DNA of 64,000 nt from assembly GCA_964036315.1 (NCBI GenBank), contig OZ038482.1:13141785-13205784 (forward strand), written 5' to 3'. This document shows, piece after piece, positions 32,889 through 44,027 of this stretch. Position numbers and translations under genes: made by a program. The stretch comes from Acanthosepion esculentum. Taxonomy: Eukaryota; Mollusca; Cephalopoda; Sepiida; Sepiidae. The notes under the pieces are model-generated. The model did not search any database and was not told where the DNA came from. It worked only from the letters and a program-made list of their open reading frames with translations. Position 1 is the stretch's first letter, and each line of letters starts with the position of its first letter.

Positions 32889-32950
<62 letters not shown>
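32798..32950. repeat. Long (TA)n tract
   Basis: (TA)n interrupted by AATATTTTTATTATAATAATT. Confidence 0.95.
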
Positions 32951-32955
<5 letters not shown>

Positions 32956-33503
32956 TTATTCTCTCTCCTCAAAAGAAATTGTAATAAACAAACCTAGTCT
33001 CTTGTATTATTTGTTTTTTTAATTTATTTTTCTTTATTTGTATATAATTTTACATTTACTATATATAATATTATAGGGTCACCATTATATTGTCGAAGTC
33101 TGAATTTATCTTTTTTTAATCATATTTCGGACTCATGATATCGTGACTATTTAGATATGAGTCCGGATAAAAATATTGTAACTATTTGAATTTATAATTA
33201 CAACACATAGAGTTACTTTCACTTTTGTCTTCCATTTCCAAATTGAAAGTATAAAACTCTGAGGCATGTTAACTTCAGTTATCAATTTGGAAAAAGAAGA
33301 AAACAAAAATTTTGCACACAGAAAAAAATGTAATTGTTTTTTGTACGTCTTTTTTTCTGACAAAGGAATACATTCTAGCGAATTGAATTGAAATATTGAA
33401 TGAATTTGAATAAATATGCCAAATGTATAGAAAAGGAATGCCACAATTATGTTTAGAGGTAAAAAAAGGGTTAATAAAAGATTAAGTGTATTTGAATAAA
33501 ATA
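32951..33503. other. Unassigned DNA
   Basis: No recognised feature. The long minus-strand frame across 33151-33594 is an AT-rich translation overlapping the tandem duplication and is not supported. Confidence 0.35.
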
Positions 33504-34640
33504 TGATAATGAGTTCTACAAAAGCTCCTTTTTTCGCAGCAACATATAATTTGTCCTTTCTGAGAGAGAAAACGAGATAAGTTTCATTCAGCACAGATCA
33601 TTGTATTTGCTACTTTTTCTCATAGTTTCCCATAGACGTTCTGGTTGTGGTTGCAATTTCATGATGCTGACTGACTTTCATTTCTGTACAAACATAATGT
33701 CATTAACTAGCTTCTTGAATCTTTTGTGGTCTTTAATCCAAGTGTATTTCCGTTATAATAATAATAATAATCTGGAAGTCAACTGTGATTACATTAATGG
33801 TTAACTGGGGCAAGGAATGGCTTGTAAATTTTAAGGCTTCCAAAACAAAACTGCTTTCATTTAATCACCATAGAGCACCTTTTCTGGGTGTTATCATTAT
33901 GGCTGATGCTAACCTACAGGAAAGCAACTCTTTTCATCTTCATCACCTTATGTTTTCCACTGACATGAAATCGATGATTATTATGAATCAATTGCTAGGA
34001 CTACTACTAGGAAAGTTGGTTCACTGTGCCAATGATAATGTCTTCTACAAAAGCTCCTTTTTCTCAGCAACATATAATTTGTCCTTTCTGAGAGAGAAAA
34101 CGAGATAAGTTTCATTCCGCACAGATCATTGTATTTGCTACTTTTTCTCATAGTTTCCCATAGACGTTCTGGTTGTGGTTGCAATTTCATGATGCTGACT
34201 GACTTTCATTTCTGTATAAAACATAATGTCATTAACTAGCTTCTTGAATCTTTTGTGGTCTTTAATCCAAGTGTATTTCCGTTATAATAATAATAATAAT
34301 CTGGAAGTCAACTGTGATTACATTAATGGTTAACTGGGGCAAGGAATGGCTTGTAAATTTTAAGGCTTCCAAAACAAAACTGCTTTCATTTAATCACCAT
34401 AGAGCACCTTTTCTGGGTGTTATCATTATGGCTGATGCTAACCTACAGGAAAGCAACTCTTTTCATCTTCATCACCTTATGTTTTCCACTGACATGAAAT
34501 CGATGATTATTATGAATCAATTGCTAGGACTACTACTAGGAAAGTTGGTTCACTATGCCAATGATAATGTCTTCTACAAAAGCTCCTTTTTCTCAGCAAC
34601 ATATAATTTGTCCTTTCTGAGAGAGAAAACGAGATAAGTT
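33504..34640 (+). repeat. 529-bp tandem duplication carrying LINE sequence
   Basis: Two nearly identical units, about 33504-34032 and 34033-34562, are followed by the start of a third. Each contains an (AAT)n, and then a CR1/L2-type LINE piece, NWGKEWLVNFKASKTKLLSF.., equivalent to the post-YADD region of the 36473 LINE (DWGRKWLVNFNALKTKLLSF). The two 107-codon translations differ at one residue (HCAND versus HYAND). The duplication is therefore very young or subject to homogenisation. Confidence 0.9.
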
Positions 34641-35130
34641 TCATTAAGCAAGGATCATTGTATTTTCTACTTTTCCTCATAGTTTCTCATAGACGTTCTG
34701 GTTGTGGTTGCAATTTCATGATGCCGTGTGACTTTTATTTCTGTACAATCTTTTGTGGTCTTTTATACGATTTTTTTCAATAACAACAACAACAATAATA
34801 ATAATAATAATAATCTGGAAGTCAATTGTGATTACATCGAATAATCCTACAACGAAAGTAAAGGTGGCAGCTGATTTCGAAAATGACATCCATTCAGTTG
34901 TTAACTGGGACAAGAAATGGCTTGTAGATTTCACCACGTGCAAAATGAAACTGCTTTCTTTTAGTCATCATAGAGAGCTATTTTTGACTTCCATAATCAT
35001 AACGGATGTTAAGCGCCAGGAGAGTAATTCATTGAGCCTTCTTGCTAACCATTACACCACATTGAAGTGTCCTCTTCTTCCCTCCCCCCAGCTATGGGTA
35101 AATAGCATGACAGACCGAGTTCTATAACCT
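34641..35130 (+). pseudogene. Third, diverged duplication unit with LINE fragment
   Basis: It continues the 529-bp unit with a ~70-bp deletion, then VVNWDKKWLVDFTTCKMKLL and LLSFSHHRELF. Its LINE part extends a few codons further 5' (AADFENDIHSV). At 35037-35065 TTGCTAACCATTACACCAC matches the reversed tRNA-like head at 55612-55630, so a SINE fragment interrupts the LINE. Confidence 0.7.
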
Positions 35131-35949
35131 TGGATGGCTACTGGTCTACTGCGGAAAGAAATGGCAACCTTCTGTGGGAAAAAATCTGCCTCGTCAGTCA
35201 TGTATCGAAAGATACATGATCGCTTAAGCGTGTATCACGCATGGCACATAAATGACTAGGTTAATATGTGACTTTAAATTTCCTCATGCGCCTATATATA
35301 TCGTGTGTAGTGTGGCTTACTACGGCTTTTGGTAACAAGTATGACTCTAAAATAATTGCTTGATAATCGAGTATTGTTTTAATGGAAATTATACTAAATG
35401 GTCACACTAGCACTGCCCCCCTCTTTCGGTCTTGGGATTAAAAGTTGGGGAAGTAGTCCATGGCCAAGAAACGGAATAGGAAAAAATCAATCCATTCCTC
35501 ACTACCGCCTGAGAGACACGTGCTTTTCAGTTCTTGTCGCCTGTCCAACTAGGATGGGTGTATTTAAAATTCATTCTAATCATTCTTATGTACCTTCTCG
35601 ATTTTTTTTCTAAATTTTTATTTATTTACTGAACTATTAATTTGTTTTGTCCGCTGTTACTAATTCTTTTAGTTTTCATAACTGTTCTTTTTTTCTAATC
35701 GTAGTGAATTTAATCTGCCCCTTCTTGTTGTTTTATTTTCTATTGTGAACTTTGTTGAATATGAGGTCGTCGGAACATTCATGTTAGCCCTGGATACTAA
35801 GTAAATGCCTGATAACTGTCGTGGAGTAATTCTTGACTTCTTTACAAAGTGCATATTAGCACTTAAATTAAGTTGAAACTTCCTATTTCAGTTTCAACTC
35901 AGAGTCTCGCATGTTGTTTAAGAGCTTATTGTATGTTACGTGCTTTTTC

Positions 35950-35950
<1 letters not shown>
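35131..35950. other. Unassigned DNA
   Basis: No recognised feature. Short ATG frames here lack family resemblance. Confidence 0.35.

Positions 35951-36002
<52 letters not shown>
35951..36002. repeat. (GT)n microsatellite
   Basis: Pure GT tract of about 50 bp. Confidence 0.95.
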
Positions 36003-36004
<2 letters not shown>

Positions 36005-36006
<2 letters not shown>

Positions 36007-36366
36007 GGAGTAGATAGTTTTACCTAACGCCCTGTCAATACTTCTCTCCCTTCTCTTGAACAAATATAGAGGCCTTTGTTTCCTGTTTAGGAAGAGGTTC
36101 CCGGAACTTTTCCTTTTCTTTTCTCTGGCCTCATCCTTAGTGATCCTGTCGTGATTCCCTTGTGATGTGTGCAGTCTGTGACAACGTCTCTTCATTCTGA
36201 GGGTACTGGGTTCTGGTTGCTGTTCCCGACTGGTAGTTAGGACCCCTAACTCTTGCGTAGCGTCTTGAGCGGCTGCTCTGATCAACAGTTGCATAATATC
36301 AGGGTGCCTGTAGTGCCATGTCGCGTATGGAAGGGTGTCCCTGCATGCACCTCCGGTGGGCAACCC
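36005..36366 (-). pseudogene. Ankyrin-repeat-like open fragment
   Basis: The minus strand is open from a stop at about 36367 down to the (AC)n tract. It reads GGACRDTLPYATWHYRHPDI, then MQLLIRAAAQDATQE. This fits one ankyrin repeat (TPLHxAxxxGHxxIVxLLIxxGA) with substitutions. The remainder is basic and of low complexity. There is no ATG start and only one repeat is seen. It may be a captured piece of a host gene or chance. It abuts the 5' side of the forward-strand LINE at 36473. Confidence 0.35.
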
Positions 36367-36472
36367 TTAGGCTACATTATGTGGCAGGCTGTGTCAGCTC
36401 CTTTCTCACCCATGTCACATTTGATGACCCTCTGTTACTACTACTTAAGGCCTTTTCATTTTCATTATCAAC

Positions 36473-39400
36473 ATGACAGCAAACGACCAAAGAAATAAAC
36501 CGAAACCCGCTCTAAAAAAATCACCTAAACCCTTTCACATTTCCTTTTCCAATATCCACGGCATTCGAACCAACATCTGCAGTGTGGAATCGTTCCTCGT
36601 TGAAAAGTCTCCTGATATACTAGCTCTCTGCGAGACCAACCGTAATTTGTCAATTCCCCTCATCTGACTTCTCGATTCCCCGTTACCTTCCTCTCCTTAG
36701 AATTCTCCTGGGAATGCATGTGGATTTTAGAGTCTTTTCTGACTCTAAAATCCACATGCATTCCCAGGGAGTTTACGTCAGCGACCATCTCCCACTGGCT
36801 AGGGAGCTCTCTCTCGTATCCCCGGACCATTCATACATGTTTCTCCGTCTATTTCTCCTCAATGCTGTATTCTACTCTCTATCGTTCTCCATCCTCCCAA
36901 AACTGTGGTGTACTCGATAGCATTTCCGACAATATAGACAAGGCTATCTCTCTACGTGCGTTTGCACATGTATTCGTGTTCGATGACTTTAACGCCCACT
37001 ATACCAAGTGGCTTAAAAACTCTATAACTGACCTTGCTAGCATACAAACTCTTAACTTTTCAATTATTCAATCCCTCACATAAGTGGTTGACTTTTCTAC
37101 ACGCTTCCCTAAGAAGCAGGACGGTAAGTCTTCCATTCTCGATCGCTGTTTAACCTCTATTTCCGAGTCTTGTCATGCTACACAGCTCTGCCCTCTTGGC
37201 AACTCTGATCATGCCGTCGTGTCTCCTTCTACTCCTCTCCGAGCAAAGAACCTCCTACCAACAGAACATCTTTCTGTTATCAACGAGAAAACTGGGACTC
37301 GTTCCGAGATTTCCTTCGAGATGTCCCCTGAAATGGGGTCTTTAATCTCTCCGTTTAAAAATGCGCTTCCGAGGTCTCCTCCTGGTTAAAAGCTGGAATC
37401 GAGGCATTCATCCCAGCAAGAAAATATAAAGTTAAATCGCGCTCATCTCCTTGGTTCACAGCCGCTTGCTCAGCTGCTATTGCCCATAGGAATCACTTCT
37501 TCCGTCTTTACTGTAGCGACATGTCTGATTGCAACAGGCGTCTCTTTGTCTCTGCCCATAATAAGAACAAGCGCGTCCTCAATGAAGCAAAGTCACTATT
37601 TGCTGAAAGAATGAAACAACGTATTGCATCTCACAAGTTCGGTTCTAAAGATTTCTGGCGTCTCTGCAAGAGCGTACTGAACGACAGAAAATCCGCAATA
37701 CCTCCTTTATTCAATCAATTTGAGGTCCTGACTTCCTCAGCTGATAAGGCCAAATGCTTTGCTCGGAAATTCTCATCGAATTCAACGCTTGACTCTTGCG
37801 GTGTACTCACACACGATTTTGCCCCCAGAACTGAGGTTCTATTGAGCGAGATGCACATAACCCCATCGATGGTATCGGGCATCATCTCTAAATTAGACTT
37901 CCATAAAGCTAGTGATGGGGACGGTATACCAGCCGTTGTCCCGAGGAAATGCGCTCCTGAACTGGCTCCTGTCCTCTCTAAACTATATAACTACTGCCTC
38001 ACCGACTCTTGCTTTCCAGCCTGTTGGAAGTCCTCATCTGTTTCCCTGTCTCTAAAAACACTGGAGACCCTTCTGATCCGTTTAACTACCGTCCTATCAG
38101 TCTTCTACCACACTTTGGCAAAGTCTTCGAGGTTTTAATAAACGCCGAAGTGGTTAAGCACCTTACACCCCATGATCTACTCTCTGACAAGCAATATAGT
38201 TTCCGCTTTGCCCGATCTACTGCTGATGTGCTTATGGCCATAACTGAATTTGTTTACGAAAGCACTTCACAATAACGGAGAAGCTCGAGCCGTGGCTCTT
38301 GATATCTCTAAAGCGTTTGATAGGGATTGGCATGCCGGCCTTCTTCGTAAGATTCAGGGAACGGAATTTCAGGACGATTATTTGACAATACAATAATTCT
38401 TGTCAAAATGTGAAATGAAGGTCGTCCTAAATGTGTTCTCCAGTTCCTTTCTCATGAACGATGGTGTTCCCCAAGGATCTATCCTGGGTCCTACACCGTT
38501 TATGATTTTCATTAACGATCTTCGTGATGTCATCAGTTCCCAAGTAGGCATCTACGCAGACGACAGTGCCATTTACTCCTGCCTCAATAGCAAATCTGGT
38601 ATCACTGACAAAACCAACCTGCCAGTTGATCTCGAAAAGGACCTCCAATCTGTGGTTGACTGGGGCAGGAAATGGCTGGTAAATTTTAATGCCTTAAAAA
38701 CGAAACTGCTCTCATTTACCCACTACAGAGAACCCTTCTTGCCTCCCATTAGAATGTCTGATGCTCAACTCCACGATAACACCTCTCTGTGACTGCTTGG
38801 TCTCAAGCTATCCGCTGACCTAAGATGGAACAAATACATTGAATCAATGGCTTCATCTACTGCAAGGAAAGTTGGTTCTCTGAGTTTTTCTTGCCTCAGT
38901 CCATCCTTCAAATCTATAAATCAACCATTCGCACATGCATGGAATGCTGCTGCCATATATGTTCTGGAGTCCCCGTTGTTCGTCTCAAGGTCCTCGACAA
39001 AATCCGGAGACGGATATACAATGTGGTTGGCATCTCGCCTACAGTCACTTTCTCACAGACGTGCCGTCGCTTCCCTCTGTCTTTTTTACGAGTACTTTCA
39101 CGGTAACTACTTCGACGAGCTATTTTCACTGGTTCCCAAACGGCATGAATTTAAGCGTGTTACTAGGTTGGCATCTCGGTCCCACCCTTTCACTGTCAAA
39201 ACGGTTAAATTTAGCCGTCTCTTCTACTCCAATAACTTCATATCTCACACTTCCCGTCTGTGGGACTCCCTTCCTCTAACCTGCTTCCCAGACAGTTATA
39301 GCCTTCAAATATTCAAATGTAATGTCAATCGACATCTTCTGATGCCTTGATCTAATTCCCCGTCCTTCTCTTTATCCTTTCCTCAATCGCGTCTTTTACT

Positions 39401-39475
39401 CTTGCTCCCAATCTCTGTAACCCCTTGCATGCTAGTGGCACTCCTGCCTTGCTTGGGGTGAAATGCGAAAAAAAA
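36473..39475 (+). pseudogene. Near full-length CR1/L2/Jockey-type LINE, frameshifted
   Basis: One ancestral polyprotein, now split by stops and frameshifts. APE endonuclease: FHISFSNIHGIRTNICSVES and PDILALCETN near 36535-36640, then HVFVFDDFNAHYTKWL near 36970 and PLGNSDHAVV near 37195. Reverse transcriptase: KASDGDGIPAVV at about 37905, FNYRPISLL at about 38080, ARAVALDISKAFD at about 38290, GVPQGSILGP at about 38462 and IYADDSAIYS at about 38550, so the catalytic Asp residues are present. C-terminus: DWGRKWLVNF, ARKVGSL and ending FKCNVNRHLLMP at about 39350. The 3' UTR ends GCTTGGGGTGAAATGCG then A-rich. Several fragments elsewhere (5229, 33790, 56355, 58812, 59566) are 3' pieces of the same clade. 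The 5' UTR boundary is not defined. The exact clade cannot be fixed without a tree. Confidence 0.85.
36708..36767. repeat. Perfect 27-bp palindrome inside the LINE endonuclease
   Basis: Arms CTGGGAATGCATGTGGATTT.. at 36708-36734 and its exact complement at 36741-36767, with a 6-nt loop TTTTCT. It disrupts the endonuclease frame. Confidence 0.9.
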
Positions 39476-39554
39476 TGTTATTCTATTCCCTCATCTTACT
39501 AACTCTACAGGTAAAGGGTTTGTGGATCAAACAGTTTGCGAGGGGGTAACTCAT

Positions 39555-39565
39555 CTATATATATA

Positions 39566-39645
<80 letters not shown>
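39555..39645. repeat. (TA)n microsatellite
   Basis: Long (TA)n with one ATGCAT interruption at its start. Confidence 0.95.
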
Positions 39646-39646
<1 letters not shown>

Positions 39647-39649
39647 TGG

Positions 39650-40620
39650 GTAAGTATTCCACAGTCGAAATGTCGGCGACTAAACCGACTACCCCACTCC
39701 AAGTTCTTGTGAGTGAGGCCACGCTGTTAACGAGCCAGTAGGACGAAAAATGAGACCTAACAAAAGGCGGAAGGACTCTCGATGAGTCAACGGACAGCTA
39801 ACTGGAGGTGGTGTCTCCATAAACCACCTTGGAGGAGGCAACGGGAAACCACTCCACTATTAATCCTAAGGTACATCATGGCTGATAACACACTCAATAC
39901 GAAGCCTAACGCTGTGGAGAGATTTCCGTCTATGTGAATTAACTCCTCGCCCGACATATGCAACAGGTGTCACTTGACCGTTTATCCCGCGACTGCTAGG
40001 CCTCGCCTGGAAAGGAACGACATAAGCGACAAGTGTCACCGGACCGTTATCAAGCGACTGCTCGCATCAAACAAAAAATAACTCTTAGGACATGGAACGT
40101 TCGGACGTTGAACAACTGCGGCCAGTTGGATAATGTAAAACAGTAGATGGGTAGGCTAAAAATCAACATCTTAGGTGCATGTGAAAACTAGATGGTCAAA
40201 CAATGAAGATTTTGTCAGTGAAAATCACGACGATATTGGACCATAACAGTGGCGACGAGGATATTGGACCATAACAGTGGCGACGAGGATATTGGACCAT
40301 ACTATCATAATAGTGTATTCACCGACAGCGCAAAGTAAAGAAGAAGAAATCGAATCTTTCTACCAGGAAGAGGCAGCTGAAATTGTTGGGACACGTAATG
40401 AGAAAGGATGGCTTAGAGAATCTGATACTCACAGGGCGAATAGAGGAAAAGAGAGACAACGGAAAGCAACGGTTGAAGTACCTAGTGGGCTTACGCAAGT
40501 GGATGACAGAACATGCCCTGGGAGAAGTAGCAAAGGAAGAAAACTTATTGAGAGCTACAAGGGATAGGAAGAAGTGGAGAGCCATAATCACCTATGTCCT
40601 GAACGGAAATGGCACATAAA
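39650..40620 (+). pseudogene. RTE-like LINE with internal deletion
   Basis: A 5' region (CACGCTGTTAACGAGCCAGT.., GTGTCACCGGACCG) is followed at about 40078 by TLRTWNVRTLNNCGQLDNVK, stop, MGRLKINILGACEN, the start of the endonuclease domain. TIIIVYSPTAQSKEEEIESF at about 40300 is a later endonuclease block. The frame then jumps to the C-terminus at about 40372 (LKLLGHVMRKDGLENLI.. to RATRDRKKWRAIITYVLNGN). The whole reverse transcriptase is missing. Near 40232-40308 a 28-bp unit (ATAACAGTGGCGACGAGGAT..) is repeated about 2.7 times. Confidence 0.75.
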
Positions 40621-40995
40621 GGTCGAATAGAGGGAAAGAGAGAGACAAGGGAAAGCAATGTGTAACATAAGTAGCGGGCTTAGGCAAGTGAATGACAGAA
40701 CAGGGTCTAGGAGAAGTAGCAAAGGGACAAAACTTATTGAGAGCTACAAGGGATATGAAGAAGTGGAGAGCCATAATCACCTATGTCCTGAACGGAAATG
40801 GCACATAAAGGTCGAATAGAAGGAAAGAGAGAGACAAGGGAAAGCAACGTGTGACATAACAAGCGGGCTTAGGCAAGTGAATGACAGAACATGGCCTGGG
40901 AGAAGTAGCAAAGGGACAAAACTTATTGAGAGCTACAAGGGATAGGAGGAAGTGGAGAGCCATGATCGCCTACGCCCTGAAGAGACAGGACACAT
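40440..40995 (+). repeat. Triplicated LINE 3' end (~180-bp units)
   Basis: Three same-orientation units start near 40437, 40620 and 40808. Each begins GGTCGAATAGA..GGAAAGAGAGA or GGGCGAATAGAGGAAAAGAG. Each runs through GGGCTTAGGCAAGTGAATGA and AAACTTATTGAGAGCTACAA. Each of the first two ends ..GAACGGAAATGGCACATAAA. Units 2 and 3 carry frameshifts relative to unit 1. Confidence 0.85.
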
Positions 40996-41379
40996 TAAGG
41001 AAGAAGATCCGTTGCTGATTATTCTGTGTGCCAAAGTTCTCCTGTGGACTCATCCGCTCCATTGATGGATTGGGTAAGTTTCAATTTTTGCGTCTCACAT
41101 TCTGATGGGGGTAGCTACGCCCCCGGACGAATTTGATTGGAAGAGAGCTGATTTGCGGTTTTTTTAAGGGTCCAAAATCTCTTTTAGGGACAATTGCTTT
41201 CAGCGATTTATATTTTACGCTGTTGGTATTAGATCACCACCAAGCAGGGTAACCCTGAGTGAAGGAGCCTGATTTTGAATATACCCGAAACTCCTAAGAA
41301 TCCCAGGGCCACAACACTGATGATGTGGCCACAGTCATCTTACAGATATATTTCTAAACATCCGTGCAAGTGGTGATGT
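40996..41379. other. Unassigned DNA
   Basis: Nothing recognised. The (CA/TG)-rich edge next to the LTR-like copy gives no target duplication. Confidence 0.3.
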
Positions 41380-41914
41380 TGTCGCAGTTAGCTCCTCCTC
41401 ATTTCCTTAACCCGTCAACAGGGGTCTCTCTCTCCCGGGTATATAAATACTGGCTGACCTTTCGCCTCTTTCTCTCTTTTCTCTGCTTACGCGCACGTGC
41501 GAGCAACTATCTCGACTTCGGCCGCGGGACGCAACCTCGCGCGTGAGGCGAGGTATAAAACTTTCTCTTAAAATTTCCAATATGTGAACTCTTATACACA
41601 ACCAGCGTTTCCCATATTCTGGGAACACGCTAAAGCAAAATTCACCCCGTACGGACATTCAACTCAACACACACACAACTTTCCATACAGACTGTAACAT
41701 GTTATTCATGTCTTCAATGTATTTGTAATTCGTGTATTAATCTATTTGTTATCAATATATATTTGTTCGCATACATGTATATCAGTCTTGTTTGTTTCTT
41801 TGGACTCCATTAAAGTCGAACATTCTTATGTAGCTGGACCGGCCAGCGGAAGCCTTAACCTAGAGATAACTCATCTTCTCTACTTCCATTCACACACCGC
41901 ATGGCCCACAACAA
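41380..41914 (+). mobile_element. LTR-like repeat, copy B
   Basis: Starts TGTCGCAGTTAGCTCCTCCT. TATA box GTATATAAATACTGG at about 41440. GTTTCCCATATTCTGGGAAC at about 41606. TTTGGACTCCATTAAAGTC (palindrome plus ATTAAA) at about 41799. TAGCTGGACCGGCCAGCGGA, then a degenerate end. Confidence 0.6.
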
Positions 41915-42716
41915 TGTCATGGTTTCCAGTAGCAACGCCAATTGTAAAAGAAAGAATTTTATATATTTTTCGAAGAAGGAAATTACTGGAAAGTAATTGA
42001 AACTCACCTGAAGCGAGCTGAATGTGTAATGCTCCTCATGCCAATGACATTTCCACCGAGCTTCTCTACGGCATATGACTTCACCGAATCTCTTTTGATA
42101 TGTTCTTCTCGAATTTATATTTCAATTGGAGTCAGTCAATTCAAGAGAATTAGCCTAAGCTTCTAGTTTGCAGATGTGTGAACAGTTAATATTTATTTGA
42201 TTTTTTTAAAAATTATCCTTGAGTTCTCCAAAGAAATTTCAGTAAATAGTTTTGCCATTTCAAAAATCAATGCAACAAATACACGAATAAACAAAGAAGG
42301 AGAATCATTTTATTATGTATCATTCAAACAAAAAAGTTGAGGTAGAAAAAAAGAAAATTAAGTTGACGCAATTTAAAATTTGTTAATAAAAATGTGGTTG
42401 CAAAGAAAAAGAAAAAAAGAACTGTCAACTTATAGTAGCAATGAACGTCAATAATATACGAAGGCTTTTCTAGCGAACAAAACGGACATACCGCATTGAT
42501 TCTATTGAGATTCGAGTTGCATTGAACAAAGGACACGGCTCATGAGGTGAAGATGATAGCATCAGATTCCAGTGTCGATGGTATCTATTAAAGGTGGCTT
42601 TGTTCCGTACGAGATCAAATGGGAGGTAAATGAAGGTCGGAGAATTTTATTACACCAATCATTTAAATGGGGAGGAGCTGGAGTTGGAACATTGGCCACT
42701 GTCATTGGTGCAAACA
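41915..42716. other. Sequence between two LTR-like copies; no coding domain
   Basis: If copies B and C were the two LTRs of one element this would be its ~800-bp interior, but no gag, protease or RT is present. ACTTATAGTAGCAATGAACG at 42428 recurs on the far side of copy C (ACTTATAGTAGCAATAAAAG at 43291), so the flanks of copy C are themselves repeated. Confidence 0.4.
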
Positions 42717-43235
42717 TGTATCAGGTTATCTCCTCCTCATTTCCTAACCCTTCAACAGGGGTCTCTCTCCCACGTGTATAAATACTTGTTCACCCTTCTC
42801 TCTTTCTCTTTTTCTCTGCTTACGCGCACATGCGAGCGACTATCTCGACTTAGGCCGCGGACCGAAACCGCGTGCGTGAGGCGAGGTATAAAACTTTCTC
42901 TTTTCCACTTACACCAATATGAGACCTCTCACACAAGCAACGTTTCCCATATTCTGGGAACACGCTTACGCGTTCGTACGGACACTCAACACTCACACAA
43001 CTTTCCATACAACACTGTAACATTATATTCATGTCTTCAATGTATTTGTAATTCGTGTATTAATCTATTTGTTATTAATATATATTTGTTTGCATACATG
43101 TATATCGGTCTCGTTCGTTTATTTATCTTCTTTGGACTCCATCATAGTCCAACATTCCTATGTAGCTGGACCGGCCAGCAGGAAATCTTAGCTCAGAGAT
43201 TTCATCCTCATATTCACCCCCCGGTCCTCAACACA
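42717..43235 (+). mobile_element. LTR-like repeat, copy C
   Basis: Starts TGTATCAGGTTATCTCCTCC. TATA box GTATAAATACTTG at about 42775. GTTTCCCATATTCTGGGAAC at about 42941. TTTGGACTCCATCATAGTCC (polyA motif lost), then CCGGCCAGCAGGAAATC, and the end CGGTCCTCAACA. It is the copy most similar to B. Confidence 0.6.
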
Positions 43236-43844
43236 TGGAACTATACCACGGATTGCAACTGTAGTTGTAAAGAAAATTAAAAAAAACTGCCAACTTATAG
43301 TAGCAATAAAAGTCTGCAATAGATTTCTTTTTTCTCTCGACCTCAACACTTGTAACCAAATCACGGGTTCAAACGATAGTCCGTCGTAACAGTCCAAGAA
43401 GCAACGTAGAAATGACAAAATAGCGTCAAAAATCCAATCTTCACTTCTCACCAGCAAAAACGCGAGTTCCTCCACCAAGCTCAGAAAACCTTCTGCCTTT
43501 ATAAGCGAAAAACAACGGCTTTTGTTTTGGAGATTTTTCTGATTGGTCACGCAATTCAGAAGAACATTAGCGTAGATTCTGGTCCGTAAAGTAGATTTTT
43601 GCTAATTGCTTTTTGGTAATTTTTCTCCGGCAGATCGCACACAAAACACGAAATCTTTTTCGAGGTAGCTGATTATTTCTTTCACTACAAAATGTTTTGT
43701 GCCAAATGAAGGTTCGTTTCAGATGTCTGAGTTCACATAAAAGTTAGCATTTAAGTGCCCAAAAGGAGAGAGCACGTTGGCATACATACAGACAGAAAGA
43801 GGGGGAGTGAGAAGATTTGCATCCACGATGTGAGAGAGAAGTTC
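43236..43844. other. Unassigned DNA
   Basis: No coding domain. AAGAAGCAACGTAGAAATGACA-type sequence here matches nothing else noted. Confidence 0.3.
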
Positions 43845-43987
43845 TGTAGAGGACCGGTGGGGGGGGGGGTGAAGATGAAAAGAAAACACGTGCGTTTAAA
43901 TTTCCTGCTAGAAGAAAGGTCCAGCTACAAGAAAAATGGCGGACTTGGATTAAGTCCAACTGAAGATAAAGAAGACAGACAAACAAG

Positions 43988-44027
<40 letters not shown>

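Noticed and set aside
33151..33594. 147-codon minus-strand frame
   Set aside because: AT-rich, Phe/Leu/Ile-rich translation overlapping the 529-bp duplication; not kept as a gene.
36473..39475. Active LINE
   Set aside because: Catalytic motifs are present but the frame is broken by several stops, frameshifts and a 27-bp foldback in the endonuclease.
40232..40308. Retroviral primer-binding site (TGGCGACGAGG looks like one)
   Set aside because: It is part of a 28-bp tandem repeat inside a LINE derivative, with no LTR at its 5' side.
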